From contig MWYY01000031.1 of the NCBI GenBank assembly GCA_002050355.1, positions 1-41,509 on the forward strand: a stretch of 41,509 bases of DNA, written 5' to 3'. The notes under the pieces were generated by a model that searched no databases, was not told the origin of the DNA, and worked only from the letters and a program-made list of their open reading frames with translations. The stretch's first letter is position 1, and every line of letters starts with the position of its first letter. Below are positions 1-7,934 of the stretch, one piece after another. This stretch comes from Acidobacteria bacterium 28-9 (GTDB lineage Bacteria > Acidobacteriota > Blastocatellia > Pyrinomonadales > Pyrinomonadaceae). The position numbers and the translations under genes are program-made.

Positions 1-1800
1 GCTGAAGCCTTACGCGGCGCGAATAATCTTTTTATTGAACCTGCCGACCGCCTGCCTTACGACCAATCCGTCGCGTTAGTCCGCGCTTCGCTGACCGAAA
101 AAGTATTTGCCGAATTGTTTGCAAAGGGGAGCAAGCTGAAATTGGAAGAAGCCGTCGTGCTCGGTTTGGCTGATTGGAAAACAAATGAAGAATCTACCGG
201 CGAGGCGCTCGAAGCACGAGCGGTATCGGTTTCCGCTCCGACAACCGGCAGAGCGGAAAATTTGTTTGCCGCCGCCGATTCCGACGACAAACAAATATTT
301 GGATACCAGCCGAAAGCGAATTGGACTCGGCAGACGAGCGTTTTTCTCGGCTTGCTGCTGGTCGCCGCGCTTGGATTCGGGCTTTGGTTTTTCGGCAGTC
401 GTCCGTTAAATTCTGCGCCGATTCAGTCAATCGCCGTCCTGCCGTTCGTCAATGAAAACGGCAATGCTGACAACGAATATTTGTCTGATGGAATGACCGA
501 ATCGCTCATCAGCAGTCTTTCACAACTCCCGAACCTTTCGGTCAAGGCGCGTTCGTCAGTGTTTCGTTACAAAGGTAGAGACATCGAGCCGCAAACGGTC
601 GGTTCGGAACTCTCCGTTCAAGCTGTTTTAACCGGGCGCGTCGTCCAGCGCGGCGACACTCTGCTTTTGAGTATGGAACTGGCGGATACGAAAACGGGAA
701 ATGCTCTCTGGACTGAGCAATACAACCGCAAAACGACTGACCTTATAGCATTGCAGAGCGAAATCGCCCGTGATGTTTCGCAAAAACTGCGGCTGCGCCT
801 TTCCGGTGCGGAAGAACAGCGCGTGGCGAAAAGTCATACGAAAAACACGGAAGCCTATCAACTTTATTTAAAGGGTCGTTTCTACTGGAACAAAAGAACG
901 GGCGAGGGACTCAAGAAATCGGTCGAGTATTTCAATCAGGCGATTGAGCAAGACCCAACCTATGCGCTCGCCTTTGCCGGACTCGCCGAGTCTTACGTAA
1001 TATTTTCCGGTTTCGCAGTCAGCACGCCGCAGGAGGCTTACCCGAAAGCAAAAGCGGCGGCAAAAAAAGCCTTGGAGATAGACGAAACGCTTGCCGAAGC
1101 CCACGCCGCCCTCGGACTTGAACTTCTTTCATACGAATGGAACGCTGTGGAATCGAGCAAAGAATTTCAAAGAGCGATTGAACTCAATCCAAACTACGCG
1201 ACGGCTCGCCATTGGTACGGCAATCAAAACTTGTTGTACACGGGACGCTTCGACGAGGCTATTGCGGAGATGAAGCGCGCGCAGGAACTCGACCCGCTCT
1301 CTTTAGTCATTAACACTGACTTGGGAGATACATACTTTTATGCACGTCAATATGACAAAGCCATCGAACAATTGCGAAAGACAATAGAAATGGATCAAAG
1401 TTTTTACTACGCGCATTACGAATTAGGTATGGCTTACGAGATGAAAGGTTCTTACGCGGAAGCCATCGTTCAATATCAAAAAGCGAGACAATTGAATAAT
1501 GATCCGCGCGTGCTGGCGCTGCTCGTCCATGCTCTCGCCGCGTCAGGTAAGCGAGATGAAGCCTTGAAGATGCTCGGTGAGTTAAAGGAATTGGCAAATC
1601 AGCGTTACGTTCCGGCGTACAACTTTGCGCTTGCTTATGCGGGACTAAAAGACCGTGACCGGGCATTTGAATGGCTCGAAAAAAGCTATCAAGACCGCTC
1701 TTCAAGAATGGCAATTCTTCAAGTTGACCCATTTCTCGACAATCTCCGCACAGACCCGCGCCTCGCAGACCTTATCGGGCGCGTCGGCTTGCTGAAATAA
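1..1800 (+). CDS. Membrane-anchored TolB/FlgO-like plus TPR signalling protein (5' partial)
   Basis: The frame is open from base 1 with no start visible, so the N-terminus lies outside the window; 599 residues remain. The first ~60 residues resemble the tail of the TPR region of large AAA-type regulatory ATPases (an RASLTEKVFAELFAKG segment followed by LEEAV). Next come a hydrophobic segment at about residues 113-134 and a TolB/FlgO-like domain at about 141-275 (IAVLPFVNENG, YLSDGMTESLISSLSQLP, VLTGRVVQRGD, LWTEQYNR). From about 285 to the end there are TPR repeats, with helices ending in 'DPTYALAFAGLAESY' and similar. In this protein class the FlgO-like part is usually fused behind a kinase, winged helix or ATPase; which one is missing here cannot be seen. 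A kinase remnant follows 20 bp downstream on the same strand. The domain calls are fairly secure, the role in signalling is inferred. Confidence 0.85.
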   Translation, partial: AEALRGANNLFIEPADRLPYDQSVALVRASLTEKVFAELFAKGSKLKLEEAVVLGLADWKTNEESTGEALEARAVSVSAPTTGRAENLFAAADSDDKQIFGYQPKANWTRQTSVFLGLLLVAALGFGLWFFGSRPLNSAPIQSIAVLPFVNENGNADNEYLSDGMTESLISSLSQLPNLSVKARSSVFRYKGRDIEPQTVGSELSVQAVLTGRVVQRGDTLLLSMELADTKTGNALWTEQYNRKTTDLIALQSEIARDVSQKLRLRLSGAEEQRVAKSHTKNTEAYQLYLKGRFYWNKRTGEGLKKSVEYFNQAIEQDPTYALAFAGLAESYVIFSGFAVSTPQEAYPKAKAAAKKALEIDETLAEAHAALGLELLSYEWNAVESSKEFQRAIELNPNYATARHWYGNQNLLYTGRFDEAIAEMKRAQELDPLSLVINTDLGDTYFYARQYDKAIEQLRKTIEMDQSFYYAHYELGMAYEMKGSYAEAIVQYQKARQLNNDPRVLALLVHALAASGKRDEALKMLGELKELANQRYVPAYNFALAYAGLKDRDRAFEWLEKSYQDRSSRMAILQVDPFLDNLRTDPRLADLIGRVGLLK

Positions 1801-1820
1801 ATCGCTTTTGGTAAAAGACA

Positions 1821-2079
1821 ATGACGCTTGATGCAGGAACAAAACTTGGACGTTACGAGGTTCGCCAAAAAATCGGCGCAGGCGGAATGGGTGAAGTTTA
1901 TCTGGCTGAAGACCAAAGGCTGAACCGCAGAGTCGCCGGACAAAACTTTGTCCGGCGATTTTGACGAAGACAAATTACATCGCTTTGAGCGGGAAGCGTG
2001 CGCCGCCTCTGCCCTAAATCATCCGAACATTATTACGATTTACGAAATCGGCGCGAGCGGTGATACACATTTTATCGCC
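1821..2079 (+). pseudogene. Ser/Thr protein kinase remnant, frameshifted and truncated
   Basis: An ATG at 1821 begins a typical Pkn-type kinase N-terminus ([23 protein letters not shown]) that hits TGA at 1962-1964 after 47 codons. Kinase homology resumes in another frame as [35 protein letters not shown] and stops abruptly near 2079, before the catalytic loop. The invariant VAIK lysine segment is replaced by a perfect palindrome (1933-1958). The same stretch in the intact kinase starting at 2573 reads ALNRKVAIKLL and ALNHPNIVTIYEIGE, so this is probably a dead paralogue. No functional kinase can be made from it. Confidence 0.85.
1933..1958. repeat. Perfect 12-bp palindrome at the kinase frameshift
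   Basis: The arms TCGCCGGACAAA (1933-1944) and TTTGTCCGGCGA (1947-1958) are perfect reverse complements separated by two bases. The palindrome sits where the kinase should encode VAIKLLPADF and changes the frame. It may be the scar of a quasi-palindrome template-switch event (inference). Confidence 0.75.
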
Positions 2080-2333
2080 GCTTACGCCGGATTATCCGCT
2101 TCTTACATACGGCGCGGATTGGATAAAATTTTACGCCGACCGCTCTTACTATGTGAAAGACGGCAGGATGCATTCGTGGGTAAATTTTACGGATGAAGAA
2201 ATTTTACGGATGAAGAAATGGAAGCGATGGTCAGCGAAGCGCATCGTCTCGGCAAAAAAGTCGCCCGCACGCGATGGGCTGGGAAGGAATTGATGCGGCG
2301 CTGCGGCATAATGCCGATTCAATCGAACACGGT
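2080..2333 (+). pseudogene. Amidohydrolase (imidazolonepropionase/prolidase-like) fragment
   Basis: Downstream of the kinase remnant the frame switches to an amidohydrolase fragment. [35 protein letters not shown] and finally MGWEGIDAALRHNADSIEHG are recognisable, in three successive frames. Two lesions explain the shifts. A 17-bp tandem duplication occupies 2182-2198 and 2199-2215. About one base is missing near 2261-2268, where VAAHAMG is expected. Neither the N-terminal metal site nor the C-terminal half is present. The fragment is a family-level match by motif only; the substrate is unknown. Confidence 0.75.
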
Positions 2334-2572
2334 TAGGGCTTGAATGAAGACTTGCTTAACCAAAGCAGGGAAAATTCCGGTTGCGACTTAGCTTCCTGCA
2401 AATCCAATGCTTCTTTGTTTAAAATATTGTTAGCCACGAGAAGGTGCGAAAAAGTTTGGTATTTTTTTCGCGCTTTTTTGTGTTTGTGCGCGGCTAAAAT
2501 TTTTTTGCCTCTGTCATAAATTTCTCGTATCAAAATCAGATACATAAATGTTATAATGCGCACACTTTTTCA
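2334..2572. other. Gene-free gap upstream of the intact kinase
   Basis: No convincing coding frame is seen. The stretch is AT-rich with T runs around 2458-2506 and ends in a good TATAAT box. I see no RNA gene or mobile-element end. Confidence 0.5.
2552..2557 (+). promoter_or_regulatory. Candidate -10 box (TATAAT) of the kinase gene
   Basis: A perfect TATAAT ends 15 bp before the ATG at 2573, and there is no Shine-Dalgarno sequence between them. If used, the transcript would start within about 10 nt of the ATG (short leader). No clear -35 box is visible. Confidence 0.4.
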
Positions 2573-5500
2573 ATGCTTGAAACGGGCAAACAATTCGGAC
2601 GCTATGAGATTCGCTCTCAAATCGGTGCGGGCGGAATGGGAGAAGTTTACCTTGCTCAAGATTCCGCACTAAATCGCAAGGTCGCTATCAAACTGCTCAA
2701 TGATGGATTGTGCGAAAACCAAGAGCTTCTGCGTCGTTTCAGACAGGAAGCGCGCTCGGCTTCCGCGCTGAATCATCCGAATATCGTTACGATTTACGAA
2801 ATCGGCGAATGCGAACAAGCGCAATGCTTCATCGCAATGGAATTTGTAGAAGGAAGTAATTTGCGTCACCTTTTAGAGAAGCGGAAAATTAAGCTCAAAG
2901 AAACGCTTGATGTAGCAATTCAAACGGCTTCGGCACTGGCGGCGGCACACGCGGTCGGCATTGTTCACCGCGACATCAAGCCGGAAAACATTATGCGCCG
3001 TCCCGATGGTCTGGTGAAAATTCTGGATTTCGGTTTAGCTAAACAATTGTTTTCTCCGATTCAATCGAGTGAGATAGATTCCGATGCAATCACGGAGGCA
3101 AAAATCAGCACGATGCCGGGAACGGTAATGGGTACGGTGCAATATATGTCGCCTGAACAAATACGCGGCAAACCGGTTGATGCGCGAACCGATATTTGGA
3201 GTTTGGGAGTTGTTCTTTACGAAATGATTACGGGTCGTCCTCCGTTCGAAGGCGAAACAAAGACGGATGTGATGGCTGCAATACTGCAAACCGATTCGCG
3301 TCCGCTTTCCGTTTACAAACCGAATGTGCCTCTTGAGTTAGAGCATATTGTCAGAAAAGCTCTCGGCAAAGATTGCGAACAGCGTTATCAGGTTGTCAAA
3401 GACTTACTTTTAGATTTAAAACTTTTCCAGAGCGAATTGGATTCCTCTATCGAAATAAGCAAATCGGGTTCATTTTTAGTCGCGTCCGCCAAACACACAG
3501 AAAGCGAATTGCATCTCAAGCACAAAAATTCGGCAAATAACGGTCAACGATTATGGCTGACAACTTCTGCGCTTGTCTTTCTGCTCGCAGCCTTTTTCGG
3601 CTATTATTCGTGGCGACAATATCAATCGGCAAAAACGAATTATTCGGCTTCGCTCGATTCATCGCAAATAACGAGTTGGAAAAGTGATTTAGGCGAAGGC
3701 GATAGGAGTCGGGCGCGTTTATCGCCTGATGGGAAACTTGTGGCGTTTGTCGCCTCCAAAGATGGCAGCAATGCTATCTGGCTCAAACAAATAGACGGTG
3801 GCGAACCGTTCACATACAAACAAGACGATTCGACGAAAAAGAGTCCGATTTTTTCGTCTGACGGCGGGCGTATCGCTTATATTTCCGAACGCGGAGAACG
3901 CAGAGGCATTTGGACATCTCCGGCATTGGGCGGTGCGCCGACACTGCTCGCGCCGCTCAATGCGCGAAGCCGCTTAGTTTATTGGTCAAAAGACGGAGCG
4001 ACTGTTTATTTCGATATGAAACAGAATCTCTATGCGCTTGATGTTGCCGCCAAGCAGATGACAAAGTTGACGAATTTTGAAGAGTCTCAAGCTGTCGAGC
4101 GCGGTTTCAGTTTTTCACCCGATGAACAACAAATTGTTTATGCGGACAGAGAAAACGGGCAGAAAGATTTATGGATAGCCGACAAGCACGGCGAGAATGT
4201 CGTGCGCTTGACAGATGATGCCGCCGAAGATAGTTCTCCTGTCTGGCATCCCGACGGACAGCGCATCATTTACAGTTCCGACCGCAACGGTATCAGACAA
4301 ATTTATACGGCTTATTTGGACGGACGACCGCCCATACAGTTAACCTCCGGCGACAGCGGCAGCGATATGTCCGACATTTCCGCAGACGGAACGAAAATTC
4401 TTTATCAAACCACGAAAGACGATTCGGATTTGTGGGGTGTGCGTCTTAACGGCGGCAAAGAATTTCAACTGACTTCGGACATCGGCGCGGAATTTTGGCT
4501 CGACGCTGCGCCGGACGGCGAAACGGTAGCTTACCAGGCAGTGCGACGAACAAGTATTGGTTCAAAACTGTTCAACTGTCTGCTTCTGTCACAGAAGGCT
4601 AATAGTGATAGTCGCCAAGTTCAATTAGCTCCCGACGGCTTTTCTCCGCGTTGGTCGCCTGACGGTAATCAATTGGCTTTCTTACGCTCGGAAGCCGGAA
4701 ACAGTCTTTGGGTAACGTCGGCGACTGGCGGTGATGCGCGGGTATTGACCGACGGCGGCGTTACCTTCGGCGGGTTCTCGCAGTTGCCCTTCAATCGTTA
4801 TCAAACACAAGATTATCAGTGGTCTTCGGACAACCGCTCGCTGATTTATTGTGCCAATCGTTCAGGTATCTCAAATGTCTGGCAAGCGGCAGCCGACGGC
4901 ACAGGCGAAAAGCAGTTGACGAATAACGAAATTCTTTATCAAACCACGAAAGACGATTCGGATTTGTGGGGTGTGCGTCTTAACGGCGGCAAAGAATTTC
5001 AACTGACTTCGGACATCGGCGCGGAATTTTGGCTCGACGCTGCGCCGGACGGCGAAACGGTAGCTTACCAGGCAGTGCGACGAACAAGTATTGGTTCAAA
5101 ACTGTTCAACTGTCTGCTTCTGTCACAGAAGGCTAATAGTGATAGTCGCCAAGTTCAATTAGCTCCCGACGGCTTTTCTCCGCGTTGGTCGCCTGACGGT
5201 AATCAATTGGCTTTCTTACGCTCGGAAGCCGGAAACAGTCTTTGGGTAACGTCGGCGACTGGCGGTGATGCGCGGGTATTGACCGACGGCGGCGTTACCT
5301 TCGGCGGGTTCTCGCAGTTGCCCTTCAATCGTTATCAAACACAAGATTATCAGTGGTCTTCGGACAACCGCTCGCTGATTTATTGTGCCAATCGTTCAGG
5401 TATCTCAAATGTCTGGCAAGCGGCAGCCGACGGCACAGGCGAAAAGCAGTTGACGAATAACGATGATAAAAACCTGCGTTTCTTTAATCCGCTTTCCTCA

Positions 5501-6016
5501 TCCGACGGCGGGCGTATTGCCTGGCTGACAAGATCAATCGACAATCAAAAGAAAATAAGTTTGAGCATTTGGATTTTTGAGAACGGAAACGCTCGCCAGA
5601 TTTATCAATCAAATTTCGCCTTGGGTTTGGTCGGCTGGTCGCCGTCGGGAAATGAATTGATTATTAAATCAGTTGAGAGCAACAGCGATATACAGATTCT
5701 ACCGGTTGAAGTCAATCTTCTCCAACTTGCATTCGACGGCAGCCAGCCGCAATTGATTTCCAAGCTCAAAGAAACTTATTTTCAAAACATTCAACTTTCA
5801 CCTGACCACAAGACACTGGCTTTTGTTACGCGGCAAAACGGTGAAAGCACAATTCAAATCGTTCCGTCAACGGGCGGAGCAGCAAAAACCGTCATCAGCA
5901 GTAACGATGCGCGCGTTTATTTTTCGAGTCTTGATTTTGCTCCCGACAGCAAGACGCTTTATTACGGCAAACAAGCCAACTGGCAGATAATTTCGATGAT
6001 AGAAAACTTTAAATAG
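2573..6016 (+). CDS. Ser/Thr protein kinase with transmembrane segment and PD40/TolB-like propeller
   Basis: This 1147-residue receptor-type Hanks kinase would phosphorylate Ser/Thr in response to an extracytoplasmic signal. The kinase domain (about 11-280) has the glycine loop GAGGMGEVY (18-26), Lys40, the catalytic loop HRDIKPEN (132-139, Asp134), DFG (152-154) and MSPEQIRG in the activation segment, so it looks active. A membrane helix lies at about 327-349. The remainder is an extracytoplasmic beta-propeller of WD40-like PD40 repeats (repeated SPDG, SSDGGRIAY and WHPDGQRIIYSSDRNG motifs). Residues 608-785 and 786-963 are identical because of a perfect 534-bp tandem DNA duplication. The ATG at 2573 was chosen for the MLETGKQFGRYEI start seen in these kinases. 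A small Cys-rich gene follows 12 bp downstream. The ligand is unknown. Confidence 0.93.
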   Translation: MLETGKQFGRYEIRSQIGAGGMGEVYLAQDSALNRKVAIKLLNDGLCENQELLRRFRQEARSASALNHPNIVTIYEIGECEQAQCFIAMEFVEGSNLRHLLEKRKIKLKETLDVAIQTASALAAAHAVGIVHRDIKPENIMRRPDGLVKILDFGLAKQLFSPIQSSEIDSDAITEAKISTMPGTVMGTVQYMSPEQIRGKPVDARTDIWSLGVVLYEMITGRPPFEGETKTDVMAAILQTDSRPLSVYKPNVPLELEHIVRKALGKDCEQRYQVVKDLLLDLKLFQSELDSSIEISKSGSFLVASAKHTESELHLKHKNSANNGQRLWLTTSALVFLLAAFFGYYSWRQYQSAKTNYSASLDSSQITSWKSDLGEGDRSRARLSPDGKLVAFVASKDGSNAIWLKQIDGGEPFTYKQDDSTKKSPIFSSDGGRIAYISERGERRGIWTSPALGGAPTLLAPLNARSRLVYWSKDGATVYFDMKQNLYALDVAAKQMTKLTNFEESQAVERGFSFSPDEQQIVYADRENGQKDLWIADKHGENVVRLTDDAAEDSSPVWHPDGQRIIYSSDRNGIRQIYTAYLDGRPPIQLTSGDSGSDMSDISADGTKILYQTTKDDSDLWGVRLNGGKEFQLTSDIGAEFWLDAAPDGETVAYQAVRRTSIGSKLFNCLLLSQKANSDSRQVQLAPDGFSPRWSPDGNQLAFLRSEAGNSLWVTSATGGDARVLTDGGVTFGGFSQLPFNRYQTQDYQWSSDNRSLIYCANRSGISNVWQAAADGTGEKQLTNNEILYQTTKDDSDLWGVRLNGGKEFQLTSDIGAEFWLDAAPDGETVAYQAVRRTSIGSKLFNCLLLSQKANSDSRQVQLAPDGFSPRWSPDGNQLAFLRSEAGNSLWVTSATGGDARVLTDGGVTFGGFSQLPFNRYQTQDYQWSSDNRSLIYCANRSGISNVWQAAADGTGEKQLTNNDDKNLRFFNPLSSSDGGRIAWLTRSIDNQKKISLSIWIFENGNARQIYQSNFALGLVGWSPSGNELIIKSVESNSDIQILPVEVNLLQLAFDGSQPQLISKLKETYFQNIQLSPDHKTLAFVTRQNGESTIQIVPSTGGAAKTVISSNDARVYFSSLDFAPDSKTLYYGKQANWQIISMIENFK
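4395..5462 (+). repeat. Perfect 534-bp in-frame tandem duplication inside the kinase gene
   Basis: Copy 1 spans 4395-4928 and copy 2 spans 4929-5462. Line-by-line comparison shows no difference. The period of 534 bp equals 178 codons, so the reading frame is kept. Junction homology is only one or two A residues. The copies carry no transposase or inverted ends. The identity means the event is recent, or that it is an assembly artefact. Confidence 0.93.
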
Positions 6017-6028
6017 GAGAAAAATAAA

Positions 6029-6346
6029 ATGACAACACAGGAAAATACAACAGATGAAACGACCGCCGCGAAAGATTCAGGCAAAATACCAAAGACTTAC
6101 ATCCGACTTCGAACTGTTCTGGATGCGCTGGAAATATCGGCGCTTCGCTACTGTCTGATTGACGCTGACGCAGCTGAGACAATAAGGCGAGCAAAGGAAC
6201 TTGAGGAGTTGTTGATGCCGATAGTTACTCGATTGCAAAACAAGATAACACGGGATTGCCCGGACGGCTATTTTAATTGCGGCGGTTGTTGTGTGGCTCA
6301 TCCATGCGTTGATGGAATGGACAGACCAATCGGCACAATTGAATAA
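6029..6346 (+). CDS. Small Cys-rich C-terminus protein, unknown function
   Basis: This 105-residue protein has a good ribosome-binding site (AGGAG at 6015-6019) and starts 12 bp after the kinase stop, so the two are probably co-transcribed. There is no signal peptide or membrane helix. The middle (about 23-75) is predicted to be helical and charged. The C-terminal tail has five clustered cysteines, Cys77-x6-Cys84-x2-Cys87-Cys88-x4-Cys93 (CPDGYFNCGGCCVAHPC), which could bind metal or form disulfides. I do not recognise the family. A role with the kinase is only suggested by position. Confidence 0.7.
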   Translation: MTTQENTTDETTAAKDSGKIPKTYIRLRTVLDALEISALRYCLIDADAAETIRRAKELEELLMPIVTRLQNKITRDCPDGYFNCGGCCVAHPCVDGMDRPIGTIE

Positions 6347-6372
6347 GGACAAATTTATAAGGAGAATAATCT

Positions 6373-6669
6373 ATGTTAGGCGGAAAAACCTGGGACGAAT
6401 GGATTGCGGAATATTCGGAAAGCCACGAACATCCGGTTAACAAACTGACGCACAAAATCGGCATTCCGATGATTGCACTATCGGCACCGCTTTTTCTGGT
6501 AGCGATTTTTGTCAAAGGATTTTGGATTGTGCCGTTTGTTTTATTTGTCGTCGGCTGGATTTTTCAATTCGTCGGACACGCTTTTGAAGGCAAAGCACCG
6601 GAGTTTTTCAAGGATTGGCGATTTCTTTTAGTCGGTGTGCGTTGGTGGCTCAAGAAAATTGGCAGGTAG
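6373..6669 (+). CDS. Mpo1-like / DUF962 membrane protein
   Basis: This 98-residue protein matches the DUF962 (Mpo1, YGL010w-like) family. The N-terminal motif SESHEHPVNKLTHKIGIP carries His18, His20 and His27. Two hydrophobic helices lie at about 32-48 and 50-67, followed by QFVGHAFEGKAPEFF with His69. In yeast, Mpo1 is an Fe(II)-dependent dioxygenase of fatty-acid alpha-oxidation, and the conserved histidines are the likely metal ligands. Activity of the bacterial members is not established to my knowledge. An AAGGAG ribosome-binding site lies at 6359-6364, and the gene follows the Cys-rich gene by 26 bp on the same strand. Confidence 0.85.
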   Translation: MLGGKTWDEWIAEYSESHEHPVNKLTHKIGIPMIALSAPLFLVAIFVKGFWIVPFVLFVVGWIFQFVGHAFEGKAPEFFKDWRFLLVGVRWWLKKIGR

Positions 6670-6680
6670 GGTTCGGAACA

Positions 6681-6745
6681 GATAATAACTGACAGTATTT
6701 AATCGCGCATTTTTGTCTTTCATTTATAATCTGTCAGTTATCATC
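6681..6745. repeat. 15-bp inverted repeat between convergent genes
   Basis: GATAATAACTGACAG (6681-6695) and CTGTCAGTTATCATC (6731-6745) are reverse complements at 14 of 15 positions around a 35-nt spacer, and TTTT follows on the plus strand. Lying between convergent genes, it could act as a terminator in RNA or be a REP-like element. Confidence 0.55.
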
Positions 6746-6776
6746 TTTTGGCTTTTATTTACTCCGAAATTTCTTG

Positions 6777-7811
6777 TCAATCGTGTAGCTTCAAATCTAA
6801 ATTTGCAACAACTTTGCCGACCGTATCGCCGCGCCGGTTTTTTATGGGCATCGGCGAATACTCGCGCAATTTTTCGTCGTTTGTAATGTCCAAAACGCCG
6901 AGTGCGCGCAGCAGTTCGATTATGACGACGGCGCGGGCGCGTTTGTCGTCGCCGTCTTCGATTTTGACGGCAATTCCCAAACCTCTTTTCCAGCTTTCGC
7001 ACGGCAAAATGCCCGCCGCATAAACGCCTTCCGCGCCGACTTTTGAGATAATGCGTCCGCGCGTAGCCTGCATCAAAATTGTATCTAATCTTTCTGTTCC
7101 GCCAATCATTTCAGGATAAGAAATTATTGCCGAAACGATTCTACGGCACGCCTGGCGCGTTTCGGTGTCGAAACTTTGCGGCGGAAAAACGAGCCGTGCA
7201 AAACTCAAAGCCATAGCCCGAAGCGGCAAAGCGAAATTCGGTGCGGCGCAGCCGTCAATGCCGATTTTTATTTCATCGCGCGGCACGTCCGTAAAAAGCG
7301 AAACCGCTTCTAGAATCGCTTGCTGAACTGGATTTTCTGAATCTTCATAACTCTGCAAATCCGCGTTCAAATGTTTCGCAAGCGCGAGCATCGCGGCGTG
7401 TTTGCCCGAACAATTATTGTGAAGCTGCGTCGGCTTTTCGCCCGCGCGAATCATCCTTTCGGCGAGTTTTTCGTTGAACGGTATCTGCGCGCCGCACCTT
7501 AAATCCGGTTCGTCCAAACCGACTTTCCCGAGCATTTTCGCAACGGTTTCGGTGTGAATTCGCTCGCCCGAATGCGAGCCGCAGGCAAGTGCAATTTCAT
7601 TGTCGAGAAATCCAAATCTCTCAGCCGCGCCGCTCGTCAAACAGGGAAATGCCTGAAACGCTTTTGCAGACGAGCGAAAAAACGTAACCGTTTCGGAATT
7701 ACCAAGCGAAACGAGCGTTCTTCCGTCGCCGTCAACGACGATTAAATGTCCGCGATGAATTGATTCAATCGTTTCGCCGCGAATGACTCGGGCTAAAATT
7801 TCAGATTGCAT
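6777..7811 (-). CDS. L-asparaginase II (Rhizobium etli AnsA-type)
   Basis: This 344-residue protein of the asparaginase_II family (PF06089) hydrolyses L-asparagine to aspartate and ammonia. It is unrelated to the E. coli amyloid-type asparaginases. The landmarks known from the R. etli enzymes are present with a one-residue offset. They are Ser47-x-x-Lys50 in the RSSAK motif (nucleophile pair) and the zinc-site residues Cys134 and Lys137 (NCSGKHAAML) and Cys188 (IDGCAAPNF). There is no signal peptide, so it is probably cytoplasmic. The gene lies 101 bp downstream of recN on the same strand, with repeat-like sequence between, so co-transcription is uncertain. Confidence 0.93.
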   Translation of the reverse strand: MQSEILARVIRGETIESIHRGHLIVVDGDGRTLVSLGNSETVTFFRSSAKAFQAFPCLTSGAAERFGFLDNEIALACGSHSGERIHTETVAKMLGKVGLDEPDLRCGAQIPFNEKLAERMIRAGEKPTQLHNNCSGKHAAMLALAKHLNADLQSYEDSENPVQQAILEAVSLFTDVPRDEIKIGIDGCAAPNFALPLRAMALSFARLVFPPQSFDTETRQACRRIVSAIISYPEMIGGTERLDTILMQATRGRIISKVGAEGVYAAGILPCESWKRGLGIAVKIEDGDDKRARAVVIIELLRALGVLDITNDEKLREYSPMPIKNRRGDTVGKVVANLDLKLHD

Positions 7812-7820
7812 AATTAAAAG

Positions 7821-7934
7821 ATGTCAGAGTCTGGATGTCAGATGTTAGAAATGTCTTTTTGTCAGATTTTTAGTCTTAATAAAACGCTTTAGCGCGAAAG
7901 TAAAACTGACATCTAACCATTGATATCTAACATC
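7821..7934. repeat. Imperfect inverted repeat built on TGTCAGATGTTAGA
   Basis: GATGTCAGATGTTAGA near 7832-7847 is mirrored by CTGACATCTAAC near 7906-7917 and by TCTAACATCTC near 7925-7935. The right arm overlaps the last codons of recN. The core resembles the TGTCAG arms of the repeat at 6681-6745. This looks like a degenerate intergenic palindromic element. Confidence 0.4.

Noticed and set aside
4395..5462. Insertion sequence or composite transposon
   Set aside because: The repeat is purely kinase-propeller coding sequence, in frame, with no transposase, terminal inverted repeats or target-site duplication.
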